Origin: Patescibacteria group bacterium
GTDB lineage: Bacteria; Patescibacteriota; Microgenomatia; UBA1406; GWC2-37-13
Assembly (NCBI GenBank): GCA_025057905.1
Contig: JANWUX010000001.1
Span: 270,155 to 334,154 of the forward strand
DNA: 64,000 bases
Direction of reading: 5' to 3'
Within the stretch, counting starts at the first letter, position 1. Each line of letters begins with the position of its first letter. The position numbers and the translations under genes are program-made. The notes beneath the pieces are model-generated. The model was not told the origin of the DNA, ran no database searches, and saw only the letters and a list, made by a program, of their open reading frames with translations. Shown in pieces: positions 1 to 9,006 of the stretch.

Positions 1-2
1 CA

Positions 3-794
3 GGTTTGGTCTCTATTAATGGCTTTCTTAACTACTTAGAAACAAAACCTCAGATAATTGTTTATTTCAAACCAGAGACCCCAGAAGAGCTAATCTTCAA
101 AATTAGAGATGAGCTCTCTCAATCAGGTAAAATTTCCTCAATTAGATATATTTCCCAGAAAGAAGCATTCGACATTTACAAAAGAGCTAACAAAGATAAT
201 CCTCTGCTTTTAGAGATGGTCTCGGCTGATATTCTCCCCCCGTCTCTTGAAATATCAGCCACAAAACCTTTTTTCTTACCTGAGATCGCTGAGTTTCTCA
301 AAAGACAATCATCTGTTGATGAAGTTCAATTTCAAAAAGACATTCTTGATGAAATTCTTAAGTTTACTAACACTGCTAGGAGAGTTAGTTTAGTCTTTTT
401 TGGGTATTTGATCTTGATGGCTGTTGTCGTCTTAAGCACCTCAATTTCTTTAAAAATTGCTCTGAGAAAAGAAGAGATCGAAATTCTAAACCTTATCGGA
501 GCAAGTCGAGGTTATATAATCAAACCATATCTTCTCGAGAGTGTTTTCTTGGGAATCTTGGCTGCATCATTCTCATTTTTACTTTTTCTTGGGCTTATTA
601 TTTCAATAAACCCATTTTTGAGAGATTATCTCTCAGGGATTGCCGAACTAGCGGTGGAAATTGGAACACTAAAACTGGTTATTTGGCCTTTAAACCCTGT
701 TTTTTTCAGTTATCTATTTCTTGTTGTTATTGTCTTTGGAACATTAATTGGAATTGTTTCTTCTCTGTTAGCAAGCGTGAAGTATTTTAAGTAA
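3..794 (+). CDS. ftsX: Cell-division ABC transporter permease FtsX (5' partial)
   Basis: FtsX is the membrane half of FtsEX, which sits at the septum and activates peptidoglycan hydrolases. The visible part has an extracellular loop region (about residues 15-120), then three hydrophobic segments near 128-152, 178-202 and 230-257, matching the C-terminal FtsX fold; the motif 'EIEILNLIGASRGYI' after the first of these is typical of the family. The reading frame is open to the window edge, so the TTG at 6 is unlikely to be the true start; the N-terminal cytoplasmic tail and first helix, and probably ftsE, lie upstream. The next gene, 16 bp downstream, encodes a coiled-coil hydrolase, which fits the usual FtsEX-hydrolase pairing. 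Confidence 0.9.
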   Translation, partial: GLVSINGFLNYLETKPQIIVYFKPETPEELIFKIRDELSQSGKISSIRYISQKEAFDIYKRANKDNPLLLEMVSADILPPSLEISATKPFFLPEIAEFLKRQSSVDEVQFQKDILDEILKFTNTARRVSLVFFGYLILMAVVVLSTSISLKIALRKEEIEILNLIGASRGYIIKPYLLESVFLGILAASFSFLLFLGLIISINPFLRDYLSGIAELAVEIGTLKLVIWPLNPVFFSYLFLVVIVFGTLIGIVSSLLASVKYFK

Positions 795-810
795 AAAATC
801 CTTAAATAAC

Positions 811-2010
811 ATGATAATTTTATTTCTTTTTTTCATTTTCATTTCGTTTTCTTCTCGCTCAATCATTGCTATTGAATGCAACGAATCAGCAGCTCTGAAT
901 TGTAATTTAAACAAGAACTGCACTCAGGTTATTGAGACGTGCAGAAAACAACAGGAGAAAGACAACAAACTAATATACGATGCTGAAGCTCAAATAAGAA
1001 TGATTATCTCTCAGTACGATCTTGCAGTAGCAGAGTATCGACAAACCGAACAAAAAGTGATTGATTTAGAGAGAGAAATTGAGATTCTTGATTCACGAAT
1101 CGAGAAACTTGATAACTCACTTACCGCTCTTTCTCAAAGATTTCTCACTAAAGTACTGGAAAGTTACAAACAAAAAGATCTCGACGTAATTGGATTTGTC
1201 TTCTATTCAAGTAATTTAAGTGAGCTTGTTAACAAAGCCAAGTATATAAAAATAGAAAGAAACAACAATCAGCGTTTACTCATTCAGGTTCAGCAAGCAA
1301 AAAAAAATTTTGAAATTCAAAAACAACTTCGAGATGAAAAAAGAGCTGAACTTGTGACTCTCAAGGAAATCTTAAAGAAAAGACAAGCAGAACTTCAGGA
1401 ACAAAAGAGGAAAAAAGACAGAGAACTTGCCTATTATCGAAACAATCTAGCTGAAATCAAAAGAATTTTAGAGATTGCCAGACAGCAAATCGCCAGTTTT
1501 AAAGCTTTCTCTGCTCAAGCAAAGGCTGATATTATTTCTCCCAATCAGTTCGGGGCCGGCTCTGATGGCAATTATTACTCTCAGAGAGATTCCCGTTGGG
1601 CCAATCTTAAAATTGGTGATTCAGATGAAAGTATTCTCGATGTTGGATGTCTGGTAACTTCAGTGGCAATGTTTGCTAAAAAATTTGGATCGAGCTTAAC
1701 TCCAGCCGACATCGCTTCGGAGAAAGATAGATTTTTCGGAAGAACTGCTTATATGAAATTACCGTGGAAAGGTGTTGCTGGTAAAGTTTTTGTTAATTTA
1801 GGAAATAATCAAGAGGTAATTAATGAAGAATTAAGAAGAGGAAATTTTGTCATTGTCGGTGTTGGTAGCTGTTACCTTGGAGGAAGTCACTTCGTCGTGT
1901 TAATAAGAAAAGATGAAAATAATTACATAATGCATGATCCAATTTACGGTCCAGATCTTAATTTTAGCAACTATTATTCGAATATTTGCTCAGCCGGAAC
2001 TTTCAGATAA
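811..2010 (+). CDS. Secreted coiled-coil C39-like cysteine peptidase, probable FtsEX-activated hydrolase
   Basis: The protein (399 aa) has a signal peptide (hydrophobic residues 2-20), a short Cys-rich stretch with five cysteines around residues 23-45, a long charged coiled coil (about 50-235) and a C-terminal peptidase domain (about 255-399). That domain has the Peptidase_C39_2 pattern: Cys in 'DVGCLVTSVAM', His in 'GGSHFVVL' and Asp in 'MHDPIYG'. The plan, a coiled coil followed by a cell-wall hydrolase next to ftsX, matches EnvC (LytM domain) and PcsB (CHAP domain), which FtsEX activates. Here the catalytic domain is of a different family. Peptidoglycan cleavage by it is inferred from context. 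The Cys cluster suggests disulfides formed outside the cell. Confidence 0.8.
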   Translation: MIILFLFFIFISFSSRSIIAIECNESAALNCNLNKNCTQVIETCRKQQEKDNKLIYDAEAQIRMIISQYDLAVAEYRQTEQKVIDLEREIEILDSRIEKLDNSLTALSQRFLTKVLESYKQKDLDVIGFVFYSSNLSELVNKAKYIKIERNNNQRLLIQVQQAKKNFEIQKQLRDEKRAELVTLKEILKKRQAELQEQKRKKDRELAYYRNNLAEIKRILEIARQQIASFKAFSAQAKADIISPNQFGAGSDGNYYSQRDSRWANLKIGDSDESILDVGCLVTSVAMFAKKFGSSLTPADIASEKDRFFGRTAYMKLPWKGVAGKVFVNLGNNQEVINEELRRGNFVIVGVGSCYLGGSHFVVLIRKDENNYIMHDPIYGPDLNFSNYYSNICSAGTFR

Positions 2011-2128
2011 ATCTAGTAAAAAGCTTAATCTAATTTCTTTTCTCTGTTGGTTATATCCAGTAGACAAATTTTTTTGATCGAATAAAAATTGATCAATAAA
2101 AAAGTGGCTGCCTGGTGTTGGTTTTTTA

Positions 2129-3529
2129 ATGTTTTTCATTTTTTTCTCTCTGAATCCAATTTTTGGCCAGTCGAGGGTTCTAATCAATGAAGTGTTACTC
2201 GAGCCTCAGCCTCAGCAGATAGAATTAATCAACCTGGGTACAGAAAGTGCCAATATAATTAATTGGACAATCGACGATGACGGTGGTTCGGCCTCGGTGT
2301 ACACAATTACCAATCAATTAACTCTTGAACCAAACAATTGTTTAGTTTTTTCTTCAAATTTCTATCTTAATCTTCGATCAAGCGACAGTGTCAGATTGTT
2401 TAATGACAGAAATTTTATTGTTAACTCTTTTTCCTACCGAGCTGGCCCCGGAGTTGGAATTTCTTTCCAAAGACTTCCTGATGGTGAGAATTCTTGGTCA
2501 ACCGGCAGTGCCACTCTTGGCTTGTTTAACCTGTTAAAAACTTCATGTCAAAGAACCGCGACAACTCCCTCACCAAACTTAACACCAACACCACCGCAGG
2601 TGTTAGAGATAATTCCCACTGACACACCCTCACCAACCCCCTCTTTTTCTTTTCTAATACCCTCACCTCAAATAACTCTCAATCTTTATCAACACCAAAC
2701 AGCGACGCCAACATTCTCAACTGAGTTCTTCTACAACCTCATCTTTATCTCTGAAGCAATGGTTAATCAAAAATCAAATGAAAAAGAATGAGTGGAGATT
2801 TTTAATAACAATGACTTTCAAGTTCAGCTGAGAAATTGGTATCTCGATGATATTGAAAATGGCGGTTCTTCCCCGAAGAGTTTTTCTATCGATATCCCTG
2901 CCAAAAGCTACCGTGTTATCCTTCTTAGTAATTCAATCTTTAACAACTCAAGTGACTCAATCAGACTTTTAAACCCAAGAAGAGAAGTTGAAGATAGCTT
3001 TGAATATACTTACTAACAGGAAAACAAAACCTGGGGCAGGGTTAGTTTTGAGACCGACATTTTTTGCCTTCAGGAGCCTTCAGCAGGTGAAATAAATAAT
3101 CCTTGTCTTGAATCTTTTTCAAATGCTGACCAGTCACAAAAAAATGAAAAATTAGTCCTTCAGCAAAAAGAAACAATATTAGCCGAAAGCTTTCAAATTA
3201 ATGATTCAGTTGGTTCTTCTCGGATTTTTGGAATCAATAGTTAACAAAGAATTTCTCCCTCAAATTCCAGACTACAAATCACTTCTCAAAGAGTTTCTCG
3301 GTTATATCTTGACAATCTTCCCAAAAAACAAATTAATGACCAACTCGGTAATGTTCTTGGTGTCACAACCACTGAAGAACCAACGGTTAAACCAAAGGAT
3401 TTAGGAATTTTTTTTCTGGTTAACTCAGCTTTCATTTCTTTTTTGACAGGTGGATCAGTGGTAATTAAAATAAACTCAAATAATGAGAAGATTAAAAGAT
3501 TTATTTCATTACTTATTTACTCCCAATGA
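2129..3529 (+). pseudogene. Lamin-tail-domain surface protein interrupted by three in-frame stops
   Basis: One reading frame runs from ATG 2129 to TGA 3527 with no frameshift but with in-frame stops at 2789 (TGA), 3014 (TAA) and 3242 (TAA). Joined up, it reads as an exported protein: short hydrophobic N-terminus, a lamin-tail domain ('RVLINEVLLEPQPQQIELIN'), a Pro/Thr/Ser-rich linker, a second lamin-tail domain ('VEIFNNNDFQVQLRNWYLDD'), a charged linker and a C-terminal hydrophobic segment ('FFLVNSAFISFLTG'). The first stop stands where lamin-tail domains normally have Trp (E-W-V-E). The three separate ORF-track entries are pieces of this frame. It overlaps the next gene by 47 bp. Similar domains occur in surface proteins of unknown role. 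Confidence 0.75.
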
Positions 3530-4364
3530 AAAAAATAACTATGTCGCCAGAAGTCTTCATCTTGATTTTCTCTTCGTTTACCTAGGAATCGCCATTGTTC
3601 TGATTCTTATAACCAAACAAGTAGAGATAAGTAATATCCTTGGCTTTGCTACCGATATTAGCGCCAAAAAACTTTTTGAGCTAACAAACGAAGAACGGCG
3701 AAAACACAATCTTGCTCCTCTTCAATACAACGAAAAACTGGCCAAGGCAGCTTATGACAAGGCTCAGCATATGTTTTCTAAGAATTACTGGTCGCATTAC
3801 GGACCAGATGGTAGTGCCCCATGGGATTTTATCTTAAAAAATAACTATCATTATGAGTTTGCCGGGGAAAATTTAGCTAAAAATTTTCTCTTCAGTGAAG
3901 GGGTAATCTCTGCCTGGATGAAATCGCCAACCCATCGAGAAAATATTCTAAAAAAAGAATATCAAGATGTCGGTTTTGCCGTTGTTAACGGTGTTTTGAA
4001 TGGTGAAGAAACAACTTTGGTCGTTCAAATGTTTGGAGCCCCGGCTGAAAAAGAGTTACTTTTGTCAACAAGAGTTGTAAATGAATCAGAGCTAAAAATC
4101 GAAGCGAATAATGAAAGAAATTTATCAATAAGAAAGAATTATTCAATAGAAGCAAGTAACCAAAGAAGCATCAGTTACTCCCGGATTATTTTTAACACCG
4201 AGATTATCTTTCTGGCCTTTTTGATCATGGTTTTGATTCTTGATTTCTATTTTGCTGAAAAGCTCGGGATAATAAGAGTCAAGGGCAATAATCTCAGTCA
4301 TTTTATTTTTATACTCTTCATAATCGCTAGTTTTACCATTATCTCTAAAGGAAAGGTACTCTAA
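3483..4364 (+). CDS. CAP (SCP/PR1)-domain membrane protein
   Basis: A 293-aa protein with one N-terminal transmembrane helix (about residues 28-46), an extracellular CAP domain (about 62-190; 'LTNEERRKHNLAPLQYNEKL', 'SHYGPDGSAP', 'GENLAKNF', 'SPTHRENIL', 'VGFAVV') and two C-terminal helices (about 238-256 and 272-288). The CAP residues His in 'WSHYG', Glu in 'AGENL' and His in 'THREN' are present. Bacterial CAP proteins are secreted or surface proteins of mostly unknown function. The start lies inside the end of the preceding pseudogene frame; the stop overlaps the next ATG (TAATG), so the two are probably co-translated. Confidence 0.85.
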   Translation: MRRLKDLFHYLFTPNEKNNYVARSLHLDFLFVYLGIAIVLILITKQVEISNILGFATDISAKKLFELTNEERRKHNLAPLQYNEKLAKAAYDKAQHMFSKNYWSHYGPDGSAPWDFILKNNYHYEFAGENLAKNFLFSEGVISAWMKSPTHRENILKKEYQDVGFAVVNGVLNGEETTLVVQMFGAPAEKELLLSTRVVNESELKIEANNERNLSIRKNYSIEASNQRSISYSRIIFNTEIIFLAFLIMVLILDFYFAEKLGIIRVKGNNLSHFIFILFIIASFTIISKGKVL

Positions 4365-4660
4365 TGAAAACTACTCTAATGAAAACTTTAGTCGGACAAG
4401 TAATCAAAGAACTAAAGAGAAACAGTCTCGATTACTTGATTTTAGTTCTTGGTGGATTTATCTTCTTAATCTTTTTAAGCCTCTTCCAAGGGGAAAGACT
4501 GATAAACTTTTTAATTATCGTTGCCTTTGCTGGCTTTTACATTCTCTGGGGGATTTATCACCACTCAAAAAAAGACTTTGTTAAAGGAAAAATTCTGATA
4601 GAATATATCTTAATTGCCTTTACAGTTTTATTTTTATTAAAAATAATTCTTGTCAAATGA
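4364..4660 (+). CDS. Small three-helix membrane protein, unknown function
   Basis: A 98-aa protein with three hydrophobic segments (about residues 24-40, 48-64 and 79-96) and a basic N-terminus. I do not recognise a family. It overlaps the CAP gene before it by one base (TAATG) and the nucleotidyltransferase after it by four bases (ATGA), so it sits in a translationally coupled envelope operon. A second in-frame ATG at 4379 is an alternative start; the first is chosen because of the TAATG coupling. Confidence 0.65.
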   Translation: MKTTLMKTLVGQVIKELKRNSLDYLILVLGGFIFLIFLSLFQGERLINFLIIVAFAGFYILWGIYHHSKKDFVKGKILIEYILIAFTVLFLLKIILVK

Positions 4661-5397
4661 AAGGAATTATTCTTGCCGGTGGTTTAGCTACTCGATTGAG
4701 GCCGTTAACCTACGTCACGAATAAACATCTCCTTCCAATCTATGATAAACCAATGATTTATTATCCAATCCAGGCAATGAAAAAGGCTGGGATAACTGAC
4801 GTCTTAATCTCTACCTCACCCGATCACGCGGGTGATTTTGCTGAACTGCTAAAAGATGGAAGTGAGTTTGGGTTGAAGTTCTACTACTCAATTCAAAGCA
4901 ATCCAAAAGGTGGTATCGCCAATGCTATTGGTTTAGCCGAAAATTATGCCCGAGGAGAAAAAATCTTGGTTATTCTTGGTGACAATATCTTTGGCTTCAA
5001 TCTAAAAGATGATGTCGAAGAATTCAAGAAAAAGAAAGGCGGAGCGTTGATCTACGGAGTCCGAATCACTGAAGGCGATCTTCGGCAGTATGGAATTATT
5101 GAGATTGATGAAAAAAACAACGTTATTTCTATTGAAGAAAAACCAGAAACACCAAAATCAAATATTGTCCAAATTGGTATTTATATGTATGACGAGCGAG
5201 TTTTTGATTTTATAAAAAAATTGAAACCATCAAAAAGAGGTGAATTGGAAATTACCGATCTAAATAATCTCTATCTAAAAGAAGGACAACTTTCCTGCAA
5301 AATTATTGATTGGTGGATTGATGCTGGAACCTCTCATGATGAATTATTGAGAGCTAATAATTTGGTCTACGAAAAAATTAAGAACTATCAACTCTAA
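4657..5397 (+). CDS. rmlA: Sugar-phosphate nucleotidyltransferase, RmlA-like (short form)
   Basis: The protein makes an activated sugar nucleotide (most likely dTDP-glucose from glucose-1-phosphate and dTTP) for surface glycans. It starts with the nucleotide-binding motif 'GIILAGGLATRLRPLT', followed by 'HLLPIYDKPMIYYPI', 'LGDNIFG' (metal-binding Asp), 'EEKPETPKS' and 'DWWIDAGTSHD', all typical of glucose-1-phosphate thymidylyltransferases. At 246 aa it is shorter than RmlA (about 290 aa): it ends soon after the catalytic core and lacks the C-terminal allosteric helices, as in RffH/StrD-like short forms. Exact substrate is uncertain. No rmlBCD genes are in this window. Starts inside the previous stop (ATGA). 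Confidence 0.8.
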   Translation: MKGIILAGGLATRLRPLTYVTNKHLLPIYDKPMIYYPIQAMKKAGITDVLISTSPDHAGDFAELLKDGSEFGLKFYYSIQSNPKGGIANAIGLAENYARGEKILVILGDNIFGFNLKDDVEEFKKKKGGALIYGVRITEGDLRQYGIIEIDEKNNVISIEEKPETPKSNIVQIGIYMYDERVFDFIKKLKPSKRGELEITDLNNLYLKEGQLSCKIIDWWIDAGTSHDELLRANNLVYEKIKNYQL

Positions 5398-5399
5398 AA

Positions 5400-5693
5400 A
5401 TGGAAAATTCTCAATTACTTGTCATAATTCTTATCACAATCATCACTGTGTTAACAACCAGCGTTGGCATTCAATTAATATTCATTCTTAAAGAGATAAG
5501 AGGAGTAATAAGAAAAATTTCTCGTCTAGTAGAGGAAGAGATTGATCAAAAAAATGATGAGAGTAATCATCAGCAAAAAAAAGATAAACCGGAAACGGTA
5601 GCATTACCAAGACAATCAACTCTGCTTGGTCTTTTGAATCGAATAAGATTTTTTTACCGGCAAATTCAGAACGATCAAAAAAAGTTTTTTTAA
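5400..5693 (+). CDS. Small single-pass membrane protein with charged tail, unknown
   Basis: A 97-aa protein with an N-terminal transmembrane segment (about residues 7-30), a short amphipathic region ('RGVIRKISRLVEEEI'), a highly charged linker (about 48-68) and a hydrophobic/basic C-terminal end. It follows the nucleotidyltransferase stop by 2 bp. I do not recognise a family. Small proteins of this plan are often coiled-coil membrane anchors, but no function can be assigned. Confidence 0.55.
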   Translation: MENSQLLVIILITIITVLTTSVGIQLIFILKEIRGVIRKISRLVEEEIDQKNDESNHQQKKDKPETVALPRQSTLLGLLNRIRFFYRQIQNDQKKFF

Positions 5694-5703
5694 AAAAAAT
5701 CAT

Positions 5704-5732
5704 TTGACATAGACAATTTTATCGAGTATAAT
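5704..5732 (+). promoter_or_regulatory. Consensus promoter of the rpoBC-rpsL-rpsG-fusA operon
   Basis: TTGACA at 5704-5709 and TATAAT at 5727-5732 are separated by exactly 17 bp: a perfect housekeeping-sigma consensus. The predicted transcription start is near 5739, leaving a leader of about 80 nt before rpoB at 5821. There is no clear Shine-Dalgarno sequence; the ATG follows a 12-bp palindrome CTTTTATAAAAG. Confidence 0.85.
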
Positions 5733-5820
5733 TTCGAATCTAGTGGTTTTTTTACTTCATATCAAGAACTTTTTTCAATTTTCTTATTACTAAGCAGTAG
5801 AAAAAAAGCTTTTATAAAAG

Positions 5821-8800
5821 ATGCTTAAGATAAATCACGTGAAGGAAGAAACGATCTTTCTGTCAAAAAAAACCGACGATGAACTAATTAAATCAATCGA
5901 CCTCATTCAAGTTCAAAAAGATTCTTGGAAGAACTTCCTCAACGAGGACCTCAAAAAAATTCTTGAAGAGTTTTTTCCAATTGACGATTACACAGGTAAA
6001 AAGTTTACCTTGGGGCTTGAAGACTTGTACTTTGGTCAGCCTCGATATCCTCTTGAGCTTTGTCTAAAGAAAAAACTTACCTATGATGCCCCAGTTTACC
6101 TTAAACTAAAACTTATCAACAAAAAAAATAACTCCGAAAAAAAGCAGGATGTCTACTTCTTCAATCTACCAATAATGACTAGTCGTGGAACTTTTATAAT
6201 TAATGGAATTGAGCGGGCAATCATTAATCAGATCACTCGCTCGCCCGGCGTTTACTTTACTGCCGAAATTGATAAAACTACAGGTCTTACTCTGTTTAAT
6301 GCCGAAATCAGGCCTTATATCGGCGCCTGGGTGGACATCACGATAAACAAAAACAACATCATTGAAATGAAAATTAACAAAAAGAGAAAATTCATCGCCA
6401 CGGTTTTTGTAAAGGTTTTTGAAGACATTAGTAACCAAGAAATTCTTTCCTTATTTAGCGATCTCAAGAAGAATCTCGTCGAAAAATACATTATTCCAAC
6501 CCTGAAGAGGGATCCTGCAAGAAACAAAGAAGAAGCAATTTTAGAGGTTTACAAAAAAATAAAACCAGGTGAGCCTTTAGTTCTAGAAAATGCCTATGAA
6601 ACCGTAAACAATTTGTTTTTCAATCCGCAACGATATTCCCTGGCTGAAGTCGGCCGGTACAAGATCAACAAGAAACTAAATCTTAATTTGGAGATTAAGA
6701 AAGAAAATTTTGTCCTCACCAGGGAAGATATAATTCAGACGATAAAATATTTAGTCAATCTTAGTGACAATGTCGGCGAGTTTGATAATATTGACCACTT
6801 AGGTAATCGAAGACTTAGAACAGTTGGTGAACTGGTAGGAATGTACGGGATAAGAGTTGGAATGATTAAAGTAGTCAGAGAGATAAAAGAAAGAATGAGT
6901 TTGATCACCAGTGATGCTAACACTCATCCTTACCAAATAGTCAACTCTAAACCACTAATCTTAGCCATGAACTCATTTTTTAGAACAAGCCAGTTATCAA
7001 CAATTGTTGACCAGACTAATCCTCTTTCTGAGGTTGATAACTTGAGAAGAATTACCGTTGGCGGTCCAGGAGGTATTGAAAAAGAAAGAGCCTCTTTTTC
7101 AATCAGAGACATCTCTTCCTCTCAATACGGAAGAATCTGCCCGATAAGAAGTCCAGAAGGACCAAACATCGGTGTTGTCACATATATGTCTCTCTACGCT
7201 CGTGTCAACAAATATGGCTTCTTAGAGACACCTTATCGAAAAGTGATCAAAAAGAAAATCACCAACGAGATTGTCTATCTCCAAGCCGATGATGAGGAAA
7301 ATTACTATATCACCTCAAATGACGTCAACATTGAAAATAACGAGATAAAAGACGATGTTGTTGTTTGTCGATATAAAGGAGAAATCATTGAAGTTGAGGC
7401 TGATAAAGTAAATTTTGTCGATTTATCCCCAAGACAAGTCGTCGGTGCTTCGGCATCTCTAATCCCCTTTCTTCAAAATGATGACGCTTCTCGAGCTCTT
7501 ATGGGATCTCACATGCAATGTCAAGCTGTCCCGTTAATCAAACCTGAAGGACCAATTATCGGCACTGGTCTTGAAGAAAAAATCTCTGTTGCTTTAGGAA
7601 GAACGATTCTTGCTCCAGAAGATGGTCGAGTTGAGTACGTTGATGGCCAAAAAGTTGTTTTTAGAGGAAAAAGTGGGAAGATTTTTGAGTATCAACTTGA
7701 AAGGTTCAAAAGAACTAACAAAGATGTCTGTTTTGACCAAAGACCAATTGTCGAAAAAAATCAAAAAATTAAGAAAGGTGACGTAATAATTGACGGTCCA
7801 TCAACCGATAAAGGCAGGCTTGCCCTGGGAAGAAATTTACTCGTCGCTTATACCTCTCTTAATGGTCTTGGATATGAAGATGGTTTTGTTATCTCAGAAA
7901 GATTAGTAAAGGAAGATATTTTAACATCCATCACAATGGAAGAGTTTATCGCTGATGTAGTTGATACTAAACTTGGTCCAGAAGAACTTACCCGAGATAT
8001 TCCTAATGTCAGAGAAGAAATTCTGGCTAATCTTGACAAAAATGGCCTGGTTAATATCGGCACTGAAGTAAAGAGTAGTGACATTCTTGTGGGAAAAGTT
8101 GCTCCAAAAGGAGAAAAAGAGCTCACCGCTGAAGAAAGACTCCTTAGAGCTATCTTTGGAGAAAAAGCTAAGGATGTAAAAGATACCTCTTTAAGAGTTC
8201 CCTATGGTAAAAGAGGGACAGTTGTTGATATCGAGATTATTGATGCCAAAAGAGATCCAAATGAACTTGAGCCAAACGTGATGAAAAGAATCATAATAAC
8301 CACCGCCCAGCTAAGAAAAATCACTGTTGGCGATAAACTGGCTGGTCGTCACGGCAATAAAGGGGTTATCTCCAAGATCTTGCCTGAGTGGGAGATGCCC
8401 TACTTGGAAAATGGCACACCGGTTGATGTCATCTTATCTCCTCTATCAATTCTTTCGCGGATGAATCTTGGCCAGTTATTCGAGGTTCTTTTTGGGATTA
8501 TTGCTAAAAAAAACAATCAAAGATTCTGTATTCCTGTTTTTGAAAAAATAAAAGAAGAGTTAATTGTCGAATCTTTAAAAAAAGTTGGTTTCTCTGTCGA
8601 TGGCAAAGTATCTCTTTATGATGGTCAGACGGGTCAGCCATTCGAAAGAAAAGTCCTTGTAGGTTATTCATACGTTATGAAATTGATTCATATGGTCGAA
8701 GATAAATTTCATGCCAGATCCGTTGGCCCCTATTCTCTCGTAACTCAGCAACCTTTAGGGGGAAAATCACAACTTGGAGGTCAAAGATCTGGTGAAATGG

Positions 8801-9006
8801 AGGTCTGGGCCCTCGAAGCACATCGGGTCCCATACACTCTTCAAGAGATGCTTACAATAAAAAGCGATGATGTGAGAGGGAGAATTAAGGCCTTTGAATC
8901 GATCATCAAAGGCGTAGACATTCCTCAATCATTCATCCCAGAATCATTCAACGTTCTATTGAAAGAATTAAACGCGCTGGGGTTATCAATTGACTTTGTT
9001 AAATAA
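5821..9006 (+). CDS. rpoB: DNA-directed RNA polymerase subunit beta
   Basis: The catalytic beta subunit, 1061 aa, much shorter than E. coli RpoB (1342 aa) because the lineage-specific insertions are absent. Landmarks: 'TSRGTFIINGIERAIINQ' (protrusion), the rifampicin region 'FFRTSQLSTIVDQTNPLSE', 'CPIRSPEGPNIG', 'GSHMQCQAVPL', 'GRHGNKGVISKILP', and the C-terminal 'QQPLGGKSQLGGQRSGEME'. Two classical rifampicin-contact positions differ from E. coli (His526 is Asn, Ser531 is Thr). The stop overlaps the rpoC start (TAATG). No ribosomal protein genes L10 or L7/L12 precede it, unlike the arrangement in many bacteria. Confidence 0.98.
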   Translation: MLKINHVKEETIFLSKKTDDELIKSIDLIQVQKDSWKNFLNEDLKKILEEFFPIDDYTGKKFTLGLEDLYFGQPRYPLELCLKKKLTYDAPVYLKLKLINKKNNSEKKQDVYFFNLPIMTSRGTFIINGIERAIINQITRSPGVYFTAEIDKTTGLTLFNAEIRPYIGAWVDITINKNNIIEMKINKKRKFIATVFVKVFEDISNQEILSLFSDLKKNLVEKYIIPTLKRDPARNKEEAILEVYKKIKPGEPLVLENAYETVNNLFFNPQRYSLAEVGRYKINKKLNLNLEIKKENFVLTREDIIQTIKYLVNLSDNVGEFDNIDHLGNRRLRTVGELVGMYGIRVGMIKVVREIKERMSLITSDANTHPYQIVNSKPLILAMNSFFRTSQLSTIVDQTNPLSEVDNLRRITVGGPGGIEKERASFSIRDISSSQYGRICPIRSPEGPNIGVVTYMSLYARVNKYGFLETPYRKVIKKKITNEIVYLQADDEENYYITSNDVNIENNEIKDDVVVCRYKGEIIEVEADKVNFVDLSPRQVVGASASLIPFLQNDDASRALMGSHMQCQAVPLIKPEGPIIGTGLEEKISVALGRTILAPEDGRVEYVDGQKVVFRGKSGKIFEYQLERFKRTNKDVCFDQRPIVEKNQKIKKGDVIIDGPSTDKGRLALGRNLLVAYTSLNGLGYEDGFVISERLVKEDILTSITMEEFIADVVDTKLGPEELTRDIPNVREEILANLDKNGLVNIGTEVKSSDILVGKVAPKGEKELTAEERLLRAIFGEKAKDVKDTSLRVPYGKRGTVVDIEIIDAKRDPNELEPNVMKRIIITTAQLRKITVGDKLAGRHGNKGVISKILPEWEMPYLENGTPVDVILSPLSILSRMNLGQLFEVLFGIIAKKNNQRFCIPVFEKIKEELIVESLKKVGFSVDGKVSLYDGQTGQPFERKVLVGYSYVMKLIHMVEDKFHARSVGPYSLVTQQPLGGKSQLGGQRSGEMEVWALEAHRVPYTLQEMLTIKSDDVRGRIKAFESIIKGVDIPQSFIPESFNVLLKELNALGLSIDFVK

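Noticed and set aside
1475-1657. 60-aa ORF inside the C39-like peptidase gene
   Set aside because: Out of frame within a clear coding region, no start signal; a shadow ORF.
2789-2791. TGA read as tryptophan (alternative genetic code), because TGA stands at a likely Trp position here and near 50030
   Set aside because: Intact genes end at TGA with the next gene starting at once (rpsL, rpsG, valS/rpmH ATGA) and use TGG for Trp; both TGA cases also lie in frames with further damage or stops.
5809-5820. CTTTTATAAAAG palindrome before rpoB as an operator
   Set aside because: AT-rich, short, and lies in the leader next to the ATG; symmetry is likely by chance in such sequence.
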